From Mesorhizobium sp. LHD-90 (GTDB lineage: Bacteria > Pseudomonadota > Alphaproteobacteria > Rhizobiales > Rhizobiaceae), in assembly GCF_030929505.1 (NCBI RefSeq), contig NZ_JAVFVV010000005.1, positions 186,001-250,000 on the forward strand: a stretch of DNA of 64,000 bases, written 5' to 3'. The position numbers and the translations under genes are program-made. Below, one piece after another: positions 45,891 to 57,205 of the stretch (within the stretch, counting starts at the first letter, position 1; every line of letters starts with the position of its first letter). Under the pieces are notes generated by a model, which was not told where the DNA came from, made no database searches, and was given only the letters and a program-made list of their open reading frames with translations.

Positions 45891-46766
45891 TCAGGCTTTT
45901 AGCCGGCGGCACAACTCGTCGAGCTGCTCGAGTGTCTTGTAGCCGATCCGCATCTCGCCGCCGCGCTGCTTGTGGTTGATCGCCACCTTCAGCCCGGTGA
46001 CGTCCGAAAGCAGTTTCTCCAGCGCGACCGTGTCGGCTTCCTTTTGTGCCGCCGGTTTCGGTGATGCCTCCGGCTCAGGCGGAGCCGGCTGCTGCGCCAG
46101 CACCTCGGCTTGGCGGACCGAAAGACCCTCTTCGACGATGCGGCGGGCGAGCGCCGCCGGATCGGCGGCTGTCACCAGCGTCCTTGCGTGGCCGGCGGAA
46201 AGCGCGCCGTCGATCAGCAGGCCACGTATGTCGTCGGGCAGCTTTAGCAGCCGCAACGTGTTCGCAACATGGGAGCGGCTCTTTCCGATAACCTGGCCGA
46301 GATCGGCCTGCGTATAGCTGTGGTCGTCGATGAGCTGCTGATAGCCCATCGCCTCCTCGATCGGATTGAGATCGGTGCGCTGGACGTTTTCGATGATGGC
46401 GAGTTCGAGCGCGGTACGGTCGTTCACGTCGCGCACAATGACCGGTACTTCGGTCAGGCCGGCGCGCTGCGCGGCTCGCCAGCGGCGCTCGCCGGCGATG
46501 ATCTCATAGCGCCCCGACTGTCCGGAAATTGGCCGCACCACGACCGGTTGGACGATGCCGTGTTCCTTGATCGACTGGGCAAGATCGGTGAGGTCGGCAT
46601 CACCGAAGGCCCGCCGTGGGTTGCGCGGATTGGGCTGGATAAATTCGATCGGCGCCTTGCTGTCGCTCTGCACCGGCGTCTGACGCGTGGCGGCGGGCTT
46701 GTCGATTTCGCCGATCAGCGCCGCCAATCCGCGACCGAGTCGCCGTTTCGATAGATCTTCGTTCAT
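45891..46766 (-). CDS. parB: Chromosome-partitioning protein ParB
   Basis: A 291-residue DNA-binding CTPase. It starts MNEDLSKRRLGRGLAALIGE, has the CTP-binding C-motif region GRYEIIAGERRWRAAQRAGL, ENVQRTDLNPIEEAMGYQQL and the helix-turn-helix YTQADLGQVIGKSRSHVANT, with a C-terminal dimerisation tail. ParB loads on parS and spreads, with ParA segregating the origin. The ATG at 46766 gives the standard start; an in-frame TTG at 46796 would add ten residues. It follows parA by 39 bp. Two parS sites lie in the window at 48207 and 50208. Confidence 0.95.
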   Translation of the reverse strand: MNEDLSKRRLGRGLAALIGEIDKPAATRQTPVQSDSKAPIEFIQPNPRNPRRAFGDADLTDLAQSIKEHGIVQPVVVRPISGQSGRYEIIAGERRWRAAQRAGLTEVPVIVRDVNDRTALELAIIENVQRTDLNPIEEAMGYQQLIDDHSYTQADLGQVIGKSRSHVANTLRLLKLPDDIRGLLIDGALSAGHARTLVTAADPAALARRIVEEGLSVRQAEVLAQQPAPPEPEASPKPAAQKEADTVALEKLLSDVTGLKVAINHKQRGGEMRIGYKTLEQLDELCRRLKA

Positions 46767-46805
46767 ATCCTGCCTAAACACTTGACTGATGGACAAAGGA
46801 TAGCG

Positions 46806-47603
46806 TCAGGCCGCCCGCAACTTGCGTTCCTGCCGGATCACTTCCGACGCGAGCTGCAGATAGGCTTGGCTGCCCGAGCATTTCAGGTCGTAGAGAATGG
46901 CCGGCTTGCCATAGGACGGCGCTTCCGAAACTCGCACGTTGCGCGGAATGATGGTGTTGTAGACCTTGTCGCCGAGATGCGTGCGGACGTCGTCCACCAC
47001 CTGGTTGGCAAGGTTGTTGCGCCCGTCATACATGGTCATGACGATGCCTTGAATGGTAAGCTCGGGATTGATCGTCTGCTGAACCTCGCCCACGGTCTCC
47101 AGCAACTGGCTAAGACCCTCAAGCGCAAAAAACTCGCATTGCAGGGGAACAAGCACCGAATCCGCTGCCGCCATCGAGTTTAACGTCAACAGATTGAGGG
47201 AAGGCGGGCAATCGATCAATATATAGCTGTAGAGATCGACTTTTGCAGCCGAGGCGCGCACGGCGTTGCGCAACCGAACCGCGCGATCCGGCGTTCCGGC
47301 GATCTCCATCTCGACACCGAGAAGGTCGAGAGTCGAGGGAACGATTGAGAGGCCGGGAACCACGGTAGGGACCGCGGCATCCTCCAAGGAGAGCGCGCCC
47401 GTCATGACGTCATAAGATGAGGTGGATCGATCCCGCTTGTCGATGCCGAGTCCGGTGCTGGCGTTGCCCTGCGGGTCGAGATCGACCAGCAAGACGCTTT
47501 CGCCGATAGCGGCCAGCGCCGTGGCCAGATTGATGGCGGTGGTGGTCTTGCCGACTCCACCCTTCTGGTTGGCGATAGTGATGATCCGAGGTGTGCCGGA
47601 CAT
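46806..47603 (-). CDS. parA: Chromosome-partitioning ATPase ParA
   Basis: A 265-residue Walker-type ATPase. ITIANQKGGVGKTTTAINLA holds the deviant Walker A motif with its signature lysine, VLLVDLDPQGNASTGLGID the A' motif, and YILIDCPPSLNLLTLNSMAA Walker B. No N-terminal helix-turn-helix is present, which marks the chromosomal (Soj) type. Forms an operon with rsmG upstream (24 bp) and parB downstream. Confidence 0.96.
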   Translation of the reverse strand: MSGTPRIITIANQKGGVGKTTTAINLATALAAIGESVLLVDLDPQGNASTGLGIDKRDRSTSSYDVMTGALSLEDAAVPTVVPGLSIVPSTLDLLGVEMEIAGTPDRAVRLRNAVRASAAKVDLYSYILIDCPPSLNLLTLNSMAAADSVLVPLQCEFFALEGLSQLLETVGEVQQTINPELTIQGIVMTMYDGRNNLANQVVDDVRTHLGDKVYNTIIPRNVRVSEAPSYGKPAILYDLKCSGSQAYLQLASEVIRQERKLRAA

Positions 47604-47627
47604 GATCCTGACCGCTTCTGACCTGTC

Positions 47628-48259
47628 TTAGCGGGCCTTTCGCCTCAGATTGCTGATCTCGAGGATCACACCTTGCGAGTCGACCGCGCTTGGGTGTTCT
47701 AGCAGGTCGTAGGTCCACGCGTGAGCACTTTCTTCGATCTCACGCCGATAGTCCCGGCCTTTGTGAAAATAGGCCCGCGCTCCTGCAGCGAAAAGCGGCT
47801 CGGACAACGTGAGTAACTGAGCCAGGGAGGTCAAAGCGCGGGAACTGATCGCCTCGATTCCCGCAAGCTTTCCCGATATCTCCTCGATTCGCCGTGGATG
47901 AACGACTGCTTGAAGGGAGAATCGGCCAACCATTGCCTGAAGAAAGGACGCTTTCTTTCGATTGCTCTCGACCAGATGGACCCGTGCCTCCTGCGTTTCC
48001 CGCAGGAGAATAGCCATCACCAGACCGGGGAACCCGCCACCCGAACCAAGATCGACCCATTGCCTGGCTTCCGGGGCAAGCGCCTTTAGCTGAGCGCTGT
48101 CGAGAACATGTCGACTCCAACTCTCGTCGATCGTGGATGGCGCAACGAGATTCGTGATCCTGTTCCAGCGTTGGAATTCGACCAAGAACTCCTGGAGTAT
48201 CGCATATGTTTCACGTGAAACAGGACCGGCGACCTTGACAAGTTCGTCAAACGACGCCG

Positions 48260-48263
<4 letters not shown>
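47628..48263 (-). CDS. rsmG: 16S rRNA (guanine527-N7)-methyltransferase RsmG
   Basis: A 211-residue SAM-dependent methyltransferase (GidB). [20 protein letters not shown] then the SAM-binding [20 protein letters not shown], and [20 protein letters not shown] are typical, with VISSRAL-like text ([14 protein letters not shown]) after. It methylates G527 of 16S rRNA. Its start overlaps the mnmG stop by 4 bp. A perfect parS site lies inside its first codons and encodes VSRET. Confidence 0.95.
48207..48222. promoter_or_regulatory. parS centromere-like site (perfect consensus)
   Basis: TGTTTCACGTGAAACA is an exact 16-bp match to the bacterial parS consensus. It lies within the 5' part of rsmG, about 2 kb from parB and about 5.6 kb from the proposed origin. 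It should nucleate ParB. Confidence 0.95.
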
Positions 48264-50143
<1,880 letters not shown>

Positions 50144-50207
50144 GCCGCTTTGCATTATGCCAGGGGCCGGCTCTGTCAACATGTTTTACGGGTAGGACGA
50201 GGCCGCG

Positions 50208-50223
50208 TGTTTCACGTGAATCA
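50208..50223. promoter_or_regulatory. parS-like site (one mismatch)
   Basis: TGTTTCACGTGAATCA differs from the parS consensus at one base in the right half. It lies in the short gap between mnmE and mnmG, 2 kb from the perfect site at 48207 and about 3.6 kb from the proposed origin, where a functional parS would be expected. Confidence 0.8.
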
Positions 50224-50230
50224 CAAGCGG

Positions 50231-51565
50231 CTATTTGCCGATGCAGAACTGCGAGAAGATGACGTCCAGCAAGTCCTCTACATCGACCGCACCGCTGATG
50301 CGCCCCAAGGCAGTCGCCGCCAGCCGCAATTCTTCAGAGCGCAGCTCCAGGCTAGCGGTGGGATCTGCGAGGGCGGCGTCCAACTGACGCGAACATTCGT
50401 GAAGAAGCTCGACGTGCCGGATGCGCCACGGAACGAGTTCGCCCATCAGCGGCGCAGCGGCTCGCGCCTTTCGGCCTATCATGTCCAGTAAGTCAGGCAA
50501 TCCCTGACCGGAAACGCAGGATATACGGAGGTCGTGGTCATCGCCCCCACCAGGTGGCGCAAGGTCTGCCTTCGTGCCGATCCGCACCACGTCCACCGCC
50601 TGCAAGTCCTCCTCGACTGCAACGGGATCGGTAAGATCCTCCAGGAGCAGAACCAGCCCTGCCGTCCGGGCGCGCGCCAACGCCCGCTCGATGCCGATCA
50701 TCTCGACGGTCCCGGCGTTTCCGCGAATGCCCGCCGTATCGGTGACACGCACCTTGAGCCCGCCGATATCCAACGCCACCTCGATCAGATCGCGGGTGGT
50801 GCCCGGCTCGGCCGTGACGATCGCCACGTCGCGATGCGCCAGTGCATTGAGGAGACTGGATTTGCCGGCGTTGGGCGCCCCGATCAGCACGACGTCAAAT
50901 CCGTCGCGGACGATCTCGGCTTTGCCATAGCCGGCGGCATGCGCATCGATCTCCCGGCGCAACGCCGCAACGTCCCGCCAGATCTCGTCCGAAACAGAAC
51001 CGGGCACGTCACCCTCATCGGAAAAGTCCAGTTCGGCCTCGATGAAGGCGCGCGCGCGGATCAGTCTTTCACGCCATTGCGCGTACAGCGCCGCATGGCC
51101 GCCACCGCTGTTGAGCATAGCGAAGCGTCGCTGCGCTTCAGTTTCGGCATTCACGATGTCGGCGGTGGCCTCAGTGGCAAGTAGATCCATCTTGCCGTTC
51201 AGGAATGCCCGCCGGGAAAACTCGCCTGGCTGTGCCAGGCGGCAACCGGGCAGTCCAGTTATGGTTTCCAGGACCGCCTCCACGACGGCGCGGCCACCAT
51301 GAACCTGAAATTCGGCACAGTCCTCGCCCGTGAAGCTGTTAGGTGCGGGGAAGAGGAGCGTCAGGCCGTGATCAAGCAATGCTCCGTCAGGTGAGCGCAA
51401 GGCACCGTAACGCGCCATGCGCGGCACGGGCAGCGAACCGGACAGGCTTGCGATCGCCGCACGTGCGCCCGGACCGCTGACGCGGACCACCGCGACGCCC
51501 GAAGGCAAATGGCCGCTCGACAAGGCGACGATGGTATCGGGTGATGCTTCGCGACCGAGACGCAT
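50231..51565 (-). CDS. mnmE: tRNA modification GTPase MnmE
   Basis: A 444-residue GTPase (TrmE). The N-terminal domain starts SPDTIVALSSGHLPSGVAVV and has FTGEDCAEFQVHGGRAVVEA and QPGEFSRRAFLNGKMDLLAT. The G domain shows GAPNAGKSSLLN (G1), GTTRD (G2), DTAGIR (G3) and TKAD in place of the usual NKxD (G4). The C-terminus ends with the catalytic FCIGK. Partner of MnmG. The start at 51565 fits the family; in-frame ATGs up to 51646 would add unusual residues. Confidence 0.95.
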   Translation of the reverse strand: MRLGREASPDTIVALSSGHLPSGVAVVRVSGPGARAAIASLSGSLPVPRMARYGALRSPDGALLDHGLTLLFPAPNSFTGEDCAEFQVHGGRAVVEAVLETITGLPGCRLAQPGEFSRRAFLNGKMDLLATEATADIVNAETEAQRRFAMLNSGGGHAALYAQWRERLIRARAFIEAELDFSDEGDVPGSVSDEIWRDVAALRREIDAHAAGYGKAEIVRDGFDVVLIGAPNAGKSSLLNALAHRDVAIVTAEPGTTRDLIEVALDIGGLKVRVTDTAGIRGNAGTVEMIGIERALARARTAGLVLLLEDLTDPVAVEEDLQAVDVVRIGTKADLAPPGGGDDHDLRISCVSGQGLPDLLDMIGRKARAAAPLMGELVPWRIRHVELLHECSRQLDAALADPTASLELRSEELRLAATALGRISGAVDVEDLLDVIFSQFCIGK

Positions 51566-51650
51566 TTGTCTGGAATGCGAGAAGTTCAGCATTCCGGTCA
51601 AGAGACAAAAAGGGTTCATTACCAAGCGGTAGGCTAGGTGCCACATCCGA

Positions 51651-51729
51651 AAATCATTTCGGGAGCGAATCGAATGAGCCGGTAATGCTCACTTCCACGA
51701 TGACAGAAATCATTTCGGATGCGAATCGA
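51651..51729. repeat. Pair of 23-bp direct repeats upstream of mnmE
   Basis: Copies at 51651-51673 and 51707-51729 share 21 of 23 bases; the common parts are AAATCATTTCGG and GCGAATCGA. They lie 56 bp apart, between rho and mnmE, about 85-165 bp ahead of the mnmE start. The spacing (about five helical turns) suits cooperative binding of a regulator, but none is known. Confidence 0.55.
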
Positions 51730-51822
51730 TTCTGTACCGATCATCCGTCGGTCTGTAGCTGGCGGCAGCAGAAATGGCCCCATCTTCCGTGAAACAGAAG
51801 TTGGAGCCACCCAGGCGAACGG

Positions 51823-53088
51823 TCAGGTGTTCATCGAATCGAAGAAGTCCGCGTTGCTCTTGGTCTGCTTGAGCTTGTCGATGAGGAACTCGATGGCGTC
51901 GGTGGTGCCCATCGGCGCCAGGATGCGGCGAAGAACAAAAACCTTCTGCAGGTCCTGGCGCGGCACCAGCAGATCCTCCTTACGCGTACCAGACTTGAGG
52001 ATGTCCATGGCCGGGAAGATACGCTTGTCGGCGACCTTGCGGTCCAGCACGATTTCCGAATTGCCGGTTCCCTTGAACTCTTCGAAGATCACTTCGTCCA
52101 TGCGGCTGCCGGTATCGATGAGGGCAGTCGCGATGATGGTCAGCGAGCCGCCTTCCTCGATGTTGCGCGCCGCGCCAAAGAAGCGTTTCGGGCGCTGCAG
52201 AGCGTTGGCGTCGACACCACCTGTCAGGACCTTGCCGGAGGACGGCACGACCGTGTTGTAGGCACGGCCGAGGCGGGTGATCGAATCGAGCAGGATGACG
52301 ACATCGCGGCCATGCTCGACCAGGCGCTTGGCCTTCTCGATGACCATCTCGGCCACCTGGACGTGCCGTACGGCCGGCTCGTCGAAGGTCGAGGACACGA
52401 CCTCGCCTTTCACCGAACGTTGCATGTCGGTGACCTCTTCCGGCCGCTCGTCGATCAAGAGGACAATCAGGTAGCATTCCGGATGGTTGCTGGTGATCGA
52501 GTGGGCGATGTTCTGGAGCAGCACAGTCTTGCCGGTACGCGGCTGTGCGACGATCAGCGCGCGCTGGCCCTTGCCGATCGGCGCCACCAGGTCGATGACG
52601 CGCGGCGAGATGTCCTTGGTGGTCGGGTTCTCCATTTCCATCTTCAGGCGCGACGTCGGGTAGAGCGGCGTCAGATTGTCGAAGTGGATCTTGTGGCGGA
52701 TCTTTTCCGGGTCGTCGAAATTGATCGAGTTGACCTTGAGCAGCGCGAAATAGCGCTCGCCTTCCTTCGGGCTGCGGATCGGGCCCTCGACAGTATCGCC
52801 GGTCTTCAGCGAGAAGCGGCGGATCTGCGAGGGCGAGATGTAGATGTCGTCCGGGCCCGGCAGATAGTTGGCGTTGGCCGAACGCAGGAAGCCGAAACCG
52901 TCCTGCAGCACTTCGACGACGCCGTCGCCGATGATCTCGACGTCCTGCGCCGCAAGCTTCTTCAGGATCGCGAACATCAGCTCCTGCTTGCGCATGACGC
53001 TGGCGTTCTCGACGTCGAGGGATTCGGCGAAGGCGATCAGGTCGATCGGCTTCTTGTTCTTGAAGTCTTGTAGTTTCATTTCCTGCAT
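51823..53088 (-). CDS. rho: Transcription termination factor Rho
   Basis: A 421-residue hexameric RNA helicase of standard rhizobial length. The N-terminal domain begins [20 protein letters not shown], the RNA-binding cold-shock-like part has [20 protein letters not shown] then [14 protein letters not shown], and the ATPase has [20 protein letters not shown] (Walker A) and [20 protein letters not shown] (Walker B region). The start at 53088 gives MQEMKLQ, matching the family; the frame extends to 53214 without support. Convergent spacing and direction show it is read leftward, away from the origin. Confidence 0.96.
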   Translation of the reverse strand: MQEMKLQDFKNKKPIDLIAFAESLDVENASVMRKQELMFAILKKLAAQDVEIIGDGVVEVLQDGFGFLRSANANYLPGPDDIYISPSQIRRFSLKTGDTVEGPIRSPKEGERYFALLKVNSINFDDPEKIRHKIHFDNLTPLYPTSRLKMEMENPTTKDISPRVIDLVAPIGKGQRALIVAQPRTGKTVLLQNIAHSITSNHPECYLIVLLIDERPEEVTDMQRSVKGEVVSSTFDEPAVRHVQVAEMVIEKAKRLVEHGRDVVILLDSITRLGRAYNTVVPSSGKVLTGGVDANALQRPKRFFGAARNIEEGGSLTIIATALIDTGSRMDEVIFEEFKGTGNSEIVLDRKVADKRIFPAMDILKSGTRKEDLLVPRQDLQKVFVLRRILAPMGTTDAIEFLIDKLKQTKSNADFFDSMNT

Positions 53089-53250
53089 GGAGGGGCCTTG
53101 GTGGAAGAGGAGGCTATCGGCAAAAAGGCGATGAGCGCGCCTGACGCGACCGACTGCGAAAGAAAGAACGGCTGACGCGTGGGCGGGAAGGAAGGACTCG
53201 CTATTTATCGCCAACCCGGCGAAAGAGCAAGGCGGGTTTTCGGTTCCGTC

Positions 53251-53781
53251 TCAAAACGGTTTTACGACGACAAGGACGACGATGGCGATCATTAGCAGCG
53301 TCGGAACCTCGTTCATCACGCGCCAGTGACGCGCTGGTTTGTCGTTGCGGTCCTCCGCGAATTTGCGCACGGCGCCGCCGAAATAGCCGTGCACCGCCGA
53401 CAGCGCTAGCACCGCGGCGATCTTGGCGTGCAGCCAGCCACCGGAGAAGCCAAAACCTTTCCAGGCAAGCCACAACCCGAATACCCAGGTCGCGATCATC
53501 GCCGGATTGATGATCAATCGGTAAAGCCGCCGCTCCATGATCTTGAACGTCTCGGATTGCACGGAGCCGCGCTCGGCGTCGGCGTGATAGACGAAAAGGC
53601 GTGGCAGGTAGAGCATTCCGGCCATCCAGGAGATGACCGCGATCACATGCGCCGCCTTGATCCATAGATAGAGACCGTCTGGATCGATTGCGAACAGCAG
53701 CAGCGCGGCGGCCGCAAAAACGACAAGGCCGGCGACCGCGCGTATCGCCGCCTTGCGCCCACTCGTTGCGTGTTCGCTCAT
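53251..53781 (-). CDS. hemJ: Protoporphyrinogen IX oxidase HemJ
   Basis: A 176-residue membrane protein with four or five hydrophobic segments. DGLYLWIKAAHVIAVISWMA then GMLYLPRLFVYH holds the conserved histidine, MERRLYRLIINPAMIATWVF and WLHAKIAAVLALSAVHGYF are the other family blocks. HemJ is the oxygen-independent-type protoporphyrinogen oxidase of haem synthesis common in alphaproteobacteria. It is the last gene left of the proposed origin and is transcribed away from it. Confidence 0.93.
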   Translation of the reverse strand: MSEHATSGRKAAIRAVAGLVVFAAAALLLFAIDPDGLYLWIKAAHVIAVISWMAGMLYLPRLFVYHADAERGSVQSETFKIMERRLYRLIINPAMIATWVFGLWLAWKGFGFSGGWLHAKIAAVLALSAVHGYFGGAVRKFAEDRNDKPARHWRVMNEVPTLLMIAIVVLVVVKPF

Positions 53782-53895
53782 TGGACTTGATCCGATCTCC
53801 GCGCTCTCTGGTTTGCCGAGCCTTCGTGGCTCTCTTCGGACCCCTGGAGTGCGGCGCTCACAGGGCTCTCTCCAAATCCTAAATCCTTTTTAAAG

Positions 53896-53935
53896 GAATC
53901 TTTTGATTCTAAGACTCTGTTGGAATCGATGATTC
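53896..53935. repeat. Cluster of five GANTC (CcrM methylation) sites
   Basis: GANTC occurs at 53896, 53905, 53913, 53923 and 53931, spaced 8-10 bp apart. Two pairs form inverted repeats, GAATC-TTTT-GATTC and GGAATC-GAT-GATTCC. At this GC content one such site is expected roughly every 280 bp, so five in 40 bp is far above chance. CcrM methylation at these sites could report whether the origin has been replicated. Confidence 0.85.
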
Positions 53936-54151
53936 CGTTTTGTTCCCATGCCGGCCCCGGAAACAAGCGGACATACAATCGCATCGTCCTGAGCTGAACA
54001 ATGGCAATAGCGGGGACAAGTCGAAAAAGGGATTGCCGTTCAAGGACTAAGCCGGCCACAAATGGCGACCAGCGGTGGAGCGGCGGCGAGGCGGAAAAAT
54101 TGTCCCCAGAGTTGTTCACGCCGGCTTTGCCGTTTCGACAGCGCCGCGAAT

Positions 54152-54160
54152 TGTGGACAA
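54152..54160 (-). promoter_or_regulatory. DnaA-box-like 9-mer
   Basis: TTGTCCACA on the minus strand, one base from the consensus TTATCCACA. It lies in the right half of the proposed origin. Confidence 0.65.
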
Positions 54161-54210
54161 ATCCGCTTCTGATACAGTCGCCCCCGAGGCTGCCTGCCGA
54201 CAGCGCCAGG

Positions 54211-54219
54211 TTGTCCACA
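54211..54219 (+). promoter_or_regulatory. DnaA-box-like 9-mer
   Basis: TTGTCCACA on the plus strand, one base from the consensus TTATCCACA. It lies 27 bp ahead of the ppsR-type start and 51 bp right of the other matching 9-mer. Confidence 0.65.
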
Positions 54220-54245
54220 GCAGGCCACAGGGCGAGACGTATCCG

Positions 54246-55067
54246 GTGAACAAACCGCAGAGTTTTTTCCACCTGCACCTGATTTCGGACGCCACCGGCG
54301 AGACGCTGTTGGCGGCCGGCCGCGCGGCCTCCGCGCAATACAAGGACGCGCGCGCCATCGAGCACATCTATCCGCTGATCCGTACCGAAAGGCAGCTCGC
54401 CAAGGTGTTCGAGGACATCGAGGAGGAACCTGGGATCGTGCTCTACACGATCGTCGACCAGCAACTGGCGGGGCTGATCGACTCGCGCAGCGCGCAAATG
54501 GGCCTCCCCTGCGTGTCGGTGCTGGAGCCGGTGCTGGCGGTGTTCCAATCCTATCTCGGTACTCCGGCAGGCCGGCGTGTGGGCGCCCAGCATGTGCTGG
54601 ACGCCGACTATTTCCGCCGCATCGACGCACTGAACTTCACCATGGAGCACGACGACGGCCAGTTGCCGGAGGACGCCGATTCGGCCGACGTGGTCCTGGT
54701 CGGGATCTCGCGGACCTCGAAGACGCCGACTAGCATCTATCTGGCGAACCGCGGCATCAAGACCGCCAACATCCCGATCGTGCTCGGCGTTCCGATCCCC
54801 GACAGTCTCGTCCAGGCGACGCGGCCGCTGATCGTCGGGCTGGTGGCCAGCGCCGAACGGGTATCGCAGGTGCGCCAGAATCGCATGCTGGGCTCGGCAG
54901 GCGGCTTTGACACGCAGTCCTATGTCGACCGCTCGGTCATTTCAGAGGAATTGTCCTACGCCCGGCAGATCTGCACGCGCCACAACTGGCCTATGATCGA
55001 CGTCAGCCGCAGGTCGATCGAGGAGACGGCGGCGGCAATCGTTGCCCTGCGCGGCAAGACGCGTTAG
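54246..55067 (+). CDS. ppsR: Pyruvate,phosphate dikinase / PEP synthase regulatory protein (DUF299)
   Basis: A 273-residue bifunctional kinase/phosphorylase of the DUF299 family. [20 protein letters not shown] is the N-terminal hallmark, and [20 protein letters not shown] the P-loop-like motif; the C-terminus has [20 protein letters not shown] then [19 protein letters not shown]. It switches PPDK or PEP synthase on and off by phosphorylating a threonine. The start is a GTG at 54246, giving the standard length; the open frame extends into the origin region without support. First gene right of the proposed origin. Confidence 0.93.
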   Translation: MNKPQSFFHLHLISDATGETLLAAGRAASAQYKDARAIEHIYPLIRTERQLAKVFEDIEEEPGIVLYTIVDQQLAGLIDSRSAQMGLPCVSVLEPVLAVFQSYLGTPAGRRVGAQHVLDADYFRRIDALNFTMEHDDGQLPEDADSADVVLVGISRTSKTPTSIYLANRGIKTANIPIVLGVPIPDSLVQATRPLIVGLVASAERVSQVRQNRMLGSAGGFDTQSYVDRSVISEELSYARQICTRHNWPMIDVSRRSIEETAAAIVALRGKTR

Positions 55068-55095
55068 GCGATCTGCCGACAACAGGTGTGATCCC

Positions 55096-55695
55096 ATGGC
55101 CGAACGCCTTATTCTTGCTTCCGCGAGCCCGTTCCGAAAGGCGATGCTGGCCAATGCCGGTCTCGATTTCATCGCTGTCGCCCCGGAGATCGACGAGCGG
55201 GCCGCCGAAGCGCCGCTCAAGGACACCGGCGCCACGCCCGGCGAGGTCGCGGAGGTTCTGGCGGTCGCGAAAGCCGTTGACGTCAGCGAGCGTAATCCCG
55301 GCGTGCTGGTACTCGGATGCGACCAGACGCTTTCGCTCGGCGACGAGATCTTCCACAAGCCGAAGGACATGGAGGCGGCGCGCCGGCATCTTCTGGCCCT
55401 ATCGGGCAAGACGCATCAGTTGAATAGTGCCGCCGTGCTGGTGCGCGATGGCGAAACCTTCTGGAGCACGGTTTCGATCGCCGGGCTGACGATGCGCAAG
55501 CTGGAACCGGCGTTCATCGGCAGGCATCTGGCGCGCGTCGGTCACAAGGCGCTGCAGAGCGTCGGGGCCTACCAGATCGAGGGCGAGGGCATCCAGCTCT
55601 TCGAAAAGATCGAGGGCGACTATTTTTCGATTGTTGGCCTGCCGCTGCTGCCCGTGTTGGCCGCGCTCCGCAATCTGGGTGCGATCGATGGCTGA
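55096..55695 (+). CDS. maf: Maf-family nucleotide pyrophosphatase
   Basis: A 199-residue Maf protein. [20 protein letters not shown] is the N-terminal signature, [20 protein letters not shown] the catalytic Asp region, and [20 protein letters not shown] then [12 protein letters not shown] the C-terminal one. Maf enzymes hydrolyse non-canonical or modified nucleoside triphosphates and can restrain septation. It overlaps aroE by 8 bp, so the two are coupled. Confidence 0.93.
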   Translation: MAERLILASASPFRKAMLANAGLDFIAVAPEIDERAAEAPLKDTGATPGEVAEVLAVAKAVDVSERNPGVLVLGCDQTLSLGDEIFHKPKDMEAARRHLLALSGKTHQLNSAAVLVRDGETFWSTVSIAGLTMRKLEPAFIGRHLARVGHKALQSVGAYQIEGEGIQLFEKIEGDYFSIVGLPLLPVLAALRNLGAIDG

Positions 55696-56536
55696 GGCGT
55701 TGCGAAAGGCTTTTGTCTGCGGCCATCCGATCGCCCATTCGCGCTCGCCGAAAATCCATGGCCACTGGCTGAAGCACTATGGTCTCGCCGGCAACTATGA
55801 GGCGATCGACGTTGATCCGGCCGGCTTCGCCGAGTTCGCCGCGTCAGTCCGGGCGGGTCGTTTCGCCGGCGGCAACGTGACCATTCCGCACAAGGAGGCT
55901 GCCTTCGCGGCCGTCGATCGCCGCGATCAGGCGGCCCAGGACATAGGTGCCGTGAACACGCTGTGGGTCGAGCATGGCTTGCTCCACGGATCGAACACGG
56001 ATGCTTACGGCTTTGCCGCCAACCTCGACGACCGTGCGCCCGGCTGGAGCGCCGTTCCCGGCCCTGTGGTCGTGCTTGGCGCCGGCGGCGCGGCCCGGGC
56101 GGTGCTCTATGCGCTGCGGGAACGCGGATTTTCCGACATCCGCATCGTCAACCGCACCGTCGCGCGTGCAAGGGCGTTGGCCGGCGAGTTCGGTCCGGTG
56201 TTTTCCGCACACGGTTTTGAAGATACCGACGCGATACTGGGCGACGCCTCGCTGCTTGTGAACACGACCGCGCTCGGCATGCATGGCGAGACCGAATTTC
56301 CGGTCGATGTCGGCCGGCTTCCCGGTCATGCGCTGGTGACCGATATCGTCTACGTGCCGCTGGAGACGCCGCTCCTCGCCGCGGCGCGACGGCGGGGACT
56401 TGCAACAGTCGACGGCCTGGGCATGTTGCTGTATCAGGCGGTGCCTGGTTTTGAAAAATGGTTCGGCGTCCGGCCGGAGGTAACGCCGGCGCTGCGCGAC
56501 CTGATCGTCAACGATCTTTTGGCGAAGGCGGCATGA
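55688..56536 (+). CDS. aroE: Shikimate dehydrogenase
   Basis: A 282-residue NADPH enzyme of the shikimate pathway. The substrate loop is [20 protein letters not shown] and the catalytic lysine lies in [24 protein letters not shown] provides the shikimate-binding Asn/Asp, and [20 protein letters not shown] is the NADPH motif, followed by VNRTVARA. It overlaps maf by 8 bp and coaE by 4 bp. Confidence 0.95.
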   Translation: MAEALRKAFVCGHPIAHSRSPKIHGHWLKHYGLAGNYEAIDVDPAGFAEFAASVRAGRFAGGNVTIPHKEAAFAAVDRRDQAAQDIGAVNTLWVEHGLLHGSNTDAYGFAANLDDRAPGWSAVPGPVVVLGAGGAARAVLYALRERGFSDIRIVNRTVARARALAGEFGPVFSAHGFEDTDAILGDASLLVNTTALGMHGETEFPVDVGRLPGHALVTDIVYVPLETPLLAAARRRGLATVDGLGMLLYQAVPGFEKWFGVRPEVTPALRDLIVNDLLAKAA

Positions 56537-57117
56537 TCGTTCTTGGCCTCACCGGATCGATCGGCATGGGCAAGTCGACGACGGCGCGCATGTTCGCGGA
56601 AGCCGGCGTACCGGTGCATGATTCGGACGACGCGGTGCACCGGCTCTATGCGGGCAAGGCGGCGCCGCTTGTAGAAGCAGCATTTCCAGGCACGCTGAAA
56701 GACGGTGCGATCGACCGTGCAGAGCTGTCAAAACATGTGCTGGGCAAGCCAGAAGCACTGAAACAGCTGGAATCGATCGTCCATCCGCTGGTGCGCGCCG
56801 ACGCCGACGCGTTTCTGGCGCGGCATAGGCTGGCCGGCGCGCCGCTGGCTGTTCTCGACATTCCCCTGCTGTTCGAGACCGGCGGCCGAAACCGCGTGGA
56901 CAAGGTGGTCGTTGTCACAGCCGAACCGGAAATCCAGAGGCAGCGCGTGCTTGCCCGTCCAGGAATGACCGAGGCGAAGTTCGCGGCGATTCTCGCCAAG
57001 CAGGTGCCCGATGCCGAAAAGCGCCGGCGGGCCGACTATCTGATCGACACCGGTCTTGGCATGGACAGCGCTCGCGCGGCGGTGGCGGCGATCGTCACCG
57101 ATCTTGTCGGGGGATAG
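56533..57117 (+). CDS. coaE: Dephospho-CoA kinase
   Basis: A 194-residue P-loop kinase catalysing the last step of coenzyme A synthesis. [20 protein letters not shown] is the P-loop, [20 protein letters not shown] the Asp region, [20 protein letters not shown] the lid-adjacent segment, and [12 protein letters not shown]-like text ([12 protein letters not shown]) closes it. The ATG overlaps the aroE stop (ATGA). Confidence 0.95.
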   Translation: MIVLGLTGSIGMGKSTTARMFAEAGVPVHDSDDAVHRLYAGKAAPLVEAAFPGTLKDGAIDRAELSKHVLGKPEALKQLESIVHPLVRADADAFLARHRLAGAPLAVLDIPLLFETGGRNRVDKVVVVTAEPEIQRQRVLARPGMTEAKFAAILAKQVPDAEKRRRADYLIDTGLGMDSARAAVAAIVTDLVGG

Positions 57118-57205
57118 CGGGCGCTGATTCTCGAGCATACTTGCGGTCCGCGACGTCCCAGCCGAAAGTTTTCTGACACCAGTCTTCCCGAAAGGCGCGA
57201 TTCGC

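Larger units (their letters stand above)
53782..54245. other. oriC: Proposed chromosomal replication origin (oriC)
   Basis: A 464-bp non-coding region between hemJ and the ppsR-type gene, the place of the origin in Caulobacter and of known or predicted origins in Rhizobiales (beside hemE and the DUF299/ppsR gene). Its left part is AT-rich (41 of 60 bases at 53881-53940) and contains five GANTC sites. Its right part holds two TTGTCCACA 9-mers (54152-54160 on the minus strand, 54211-54219 on the plus strand) and two weaker DnaA-box-like sequences (54100-54108, 54112-54120). Core genes on both sides are transcribed away from it, and parBA with parS lie nearby. Confidence 0.82.

Noticed and set aside
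51786-51796. CCGTGAAACAG, a possible third parS near the end of rho
   Set aside because: Only the right half matches; the left half is degenerate.
54011-54020. CGGGGACAAG as a DnaA box
   Set aside because: Three mismatches to the consensus; too weak to list as a separate site.
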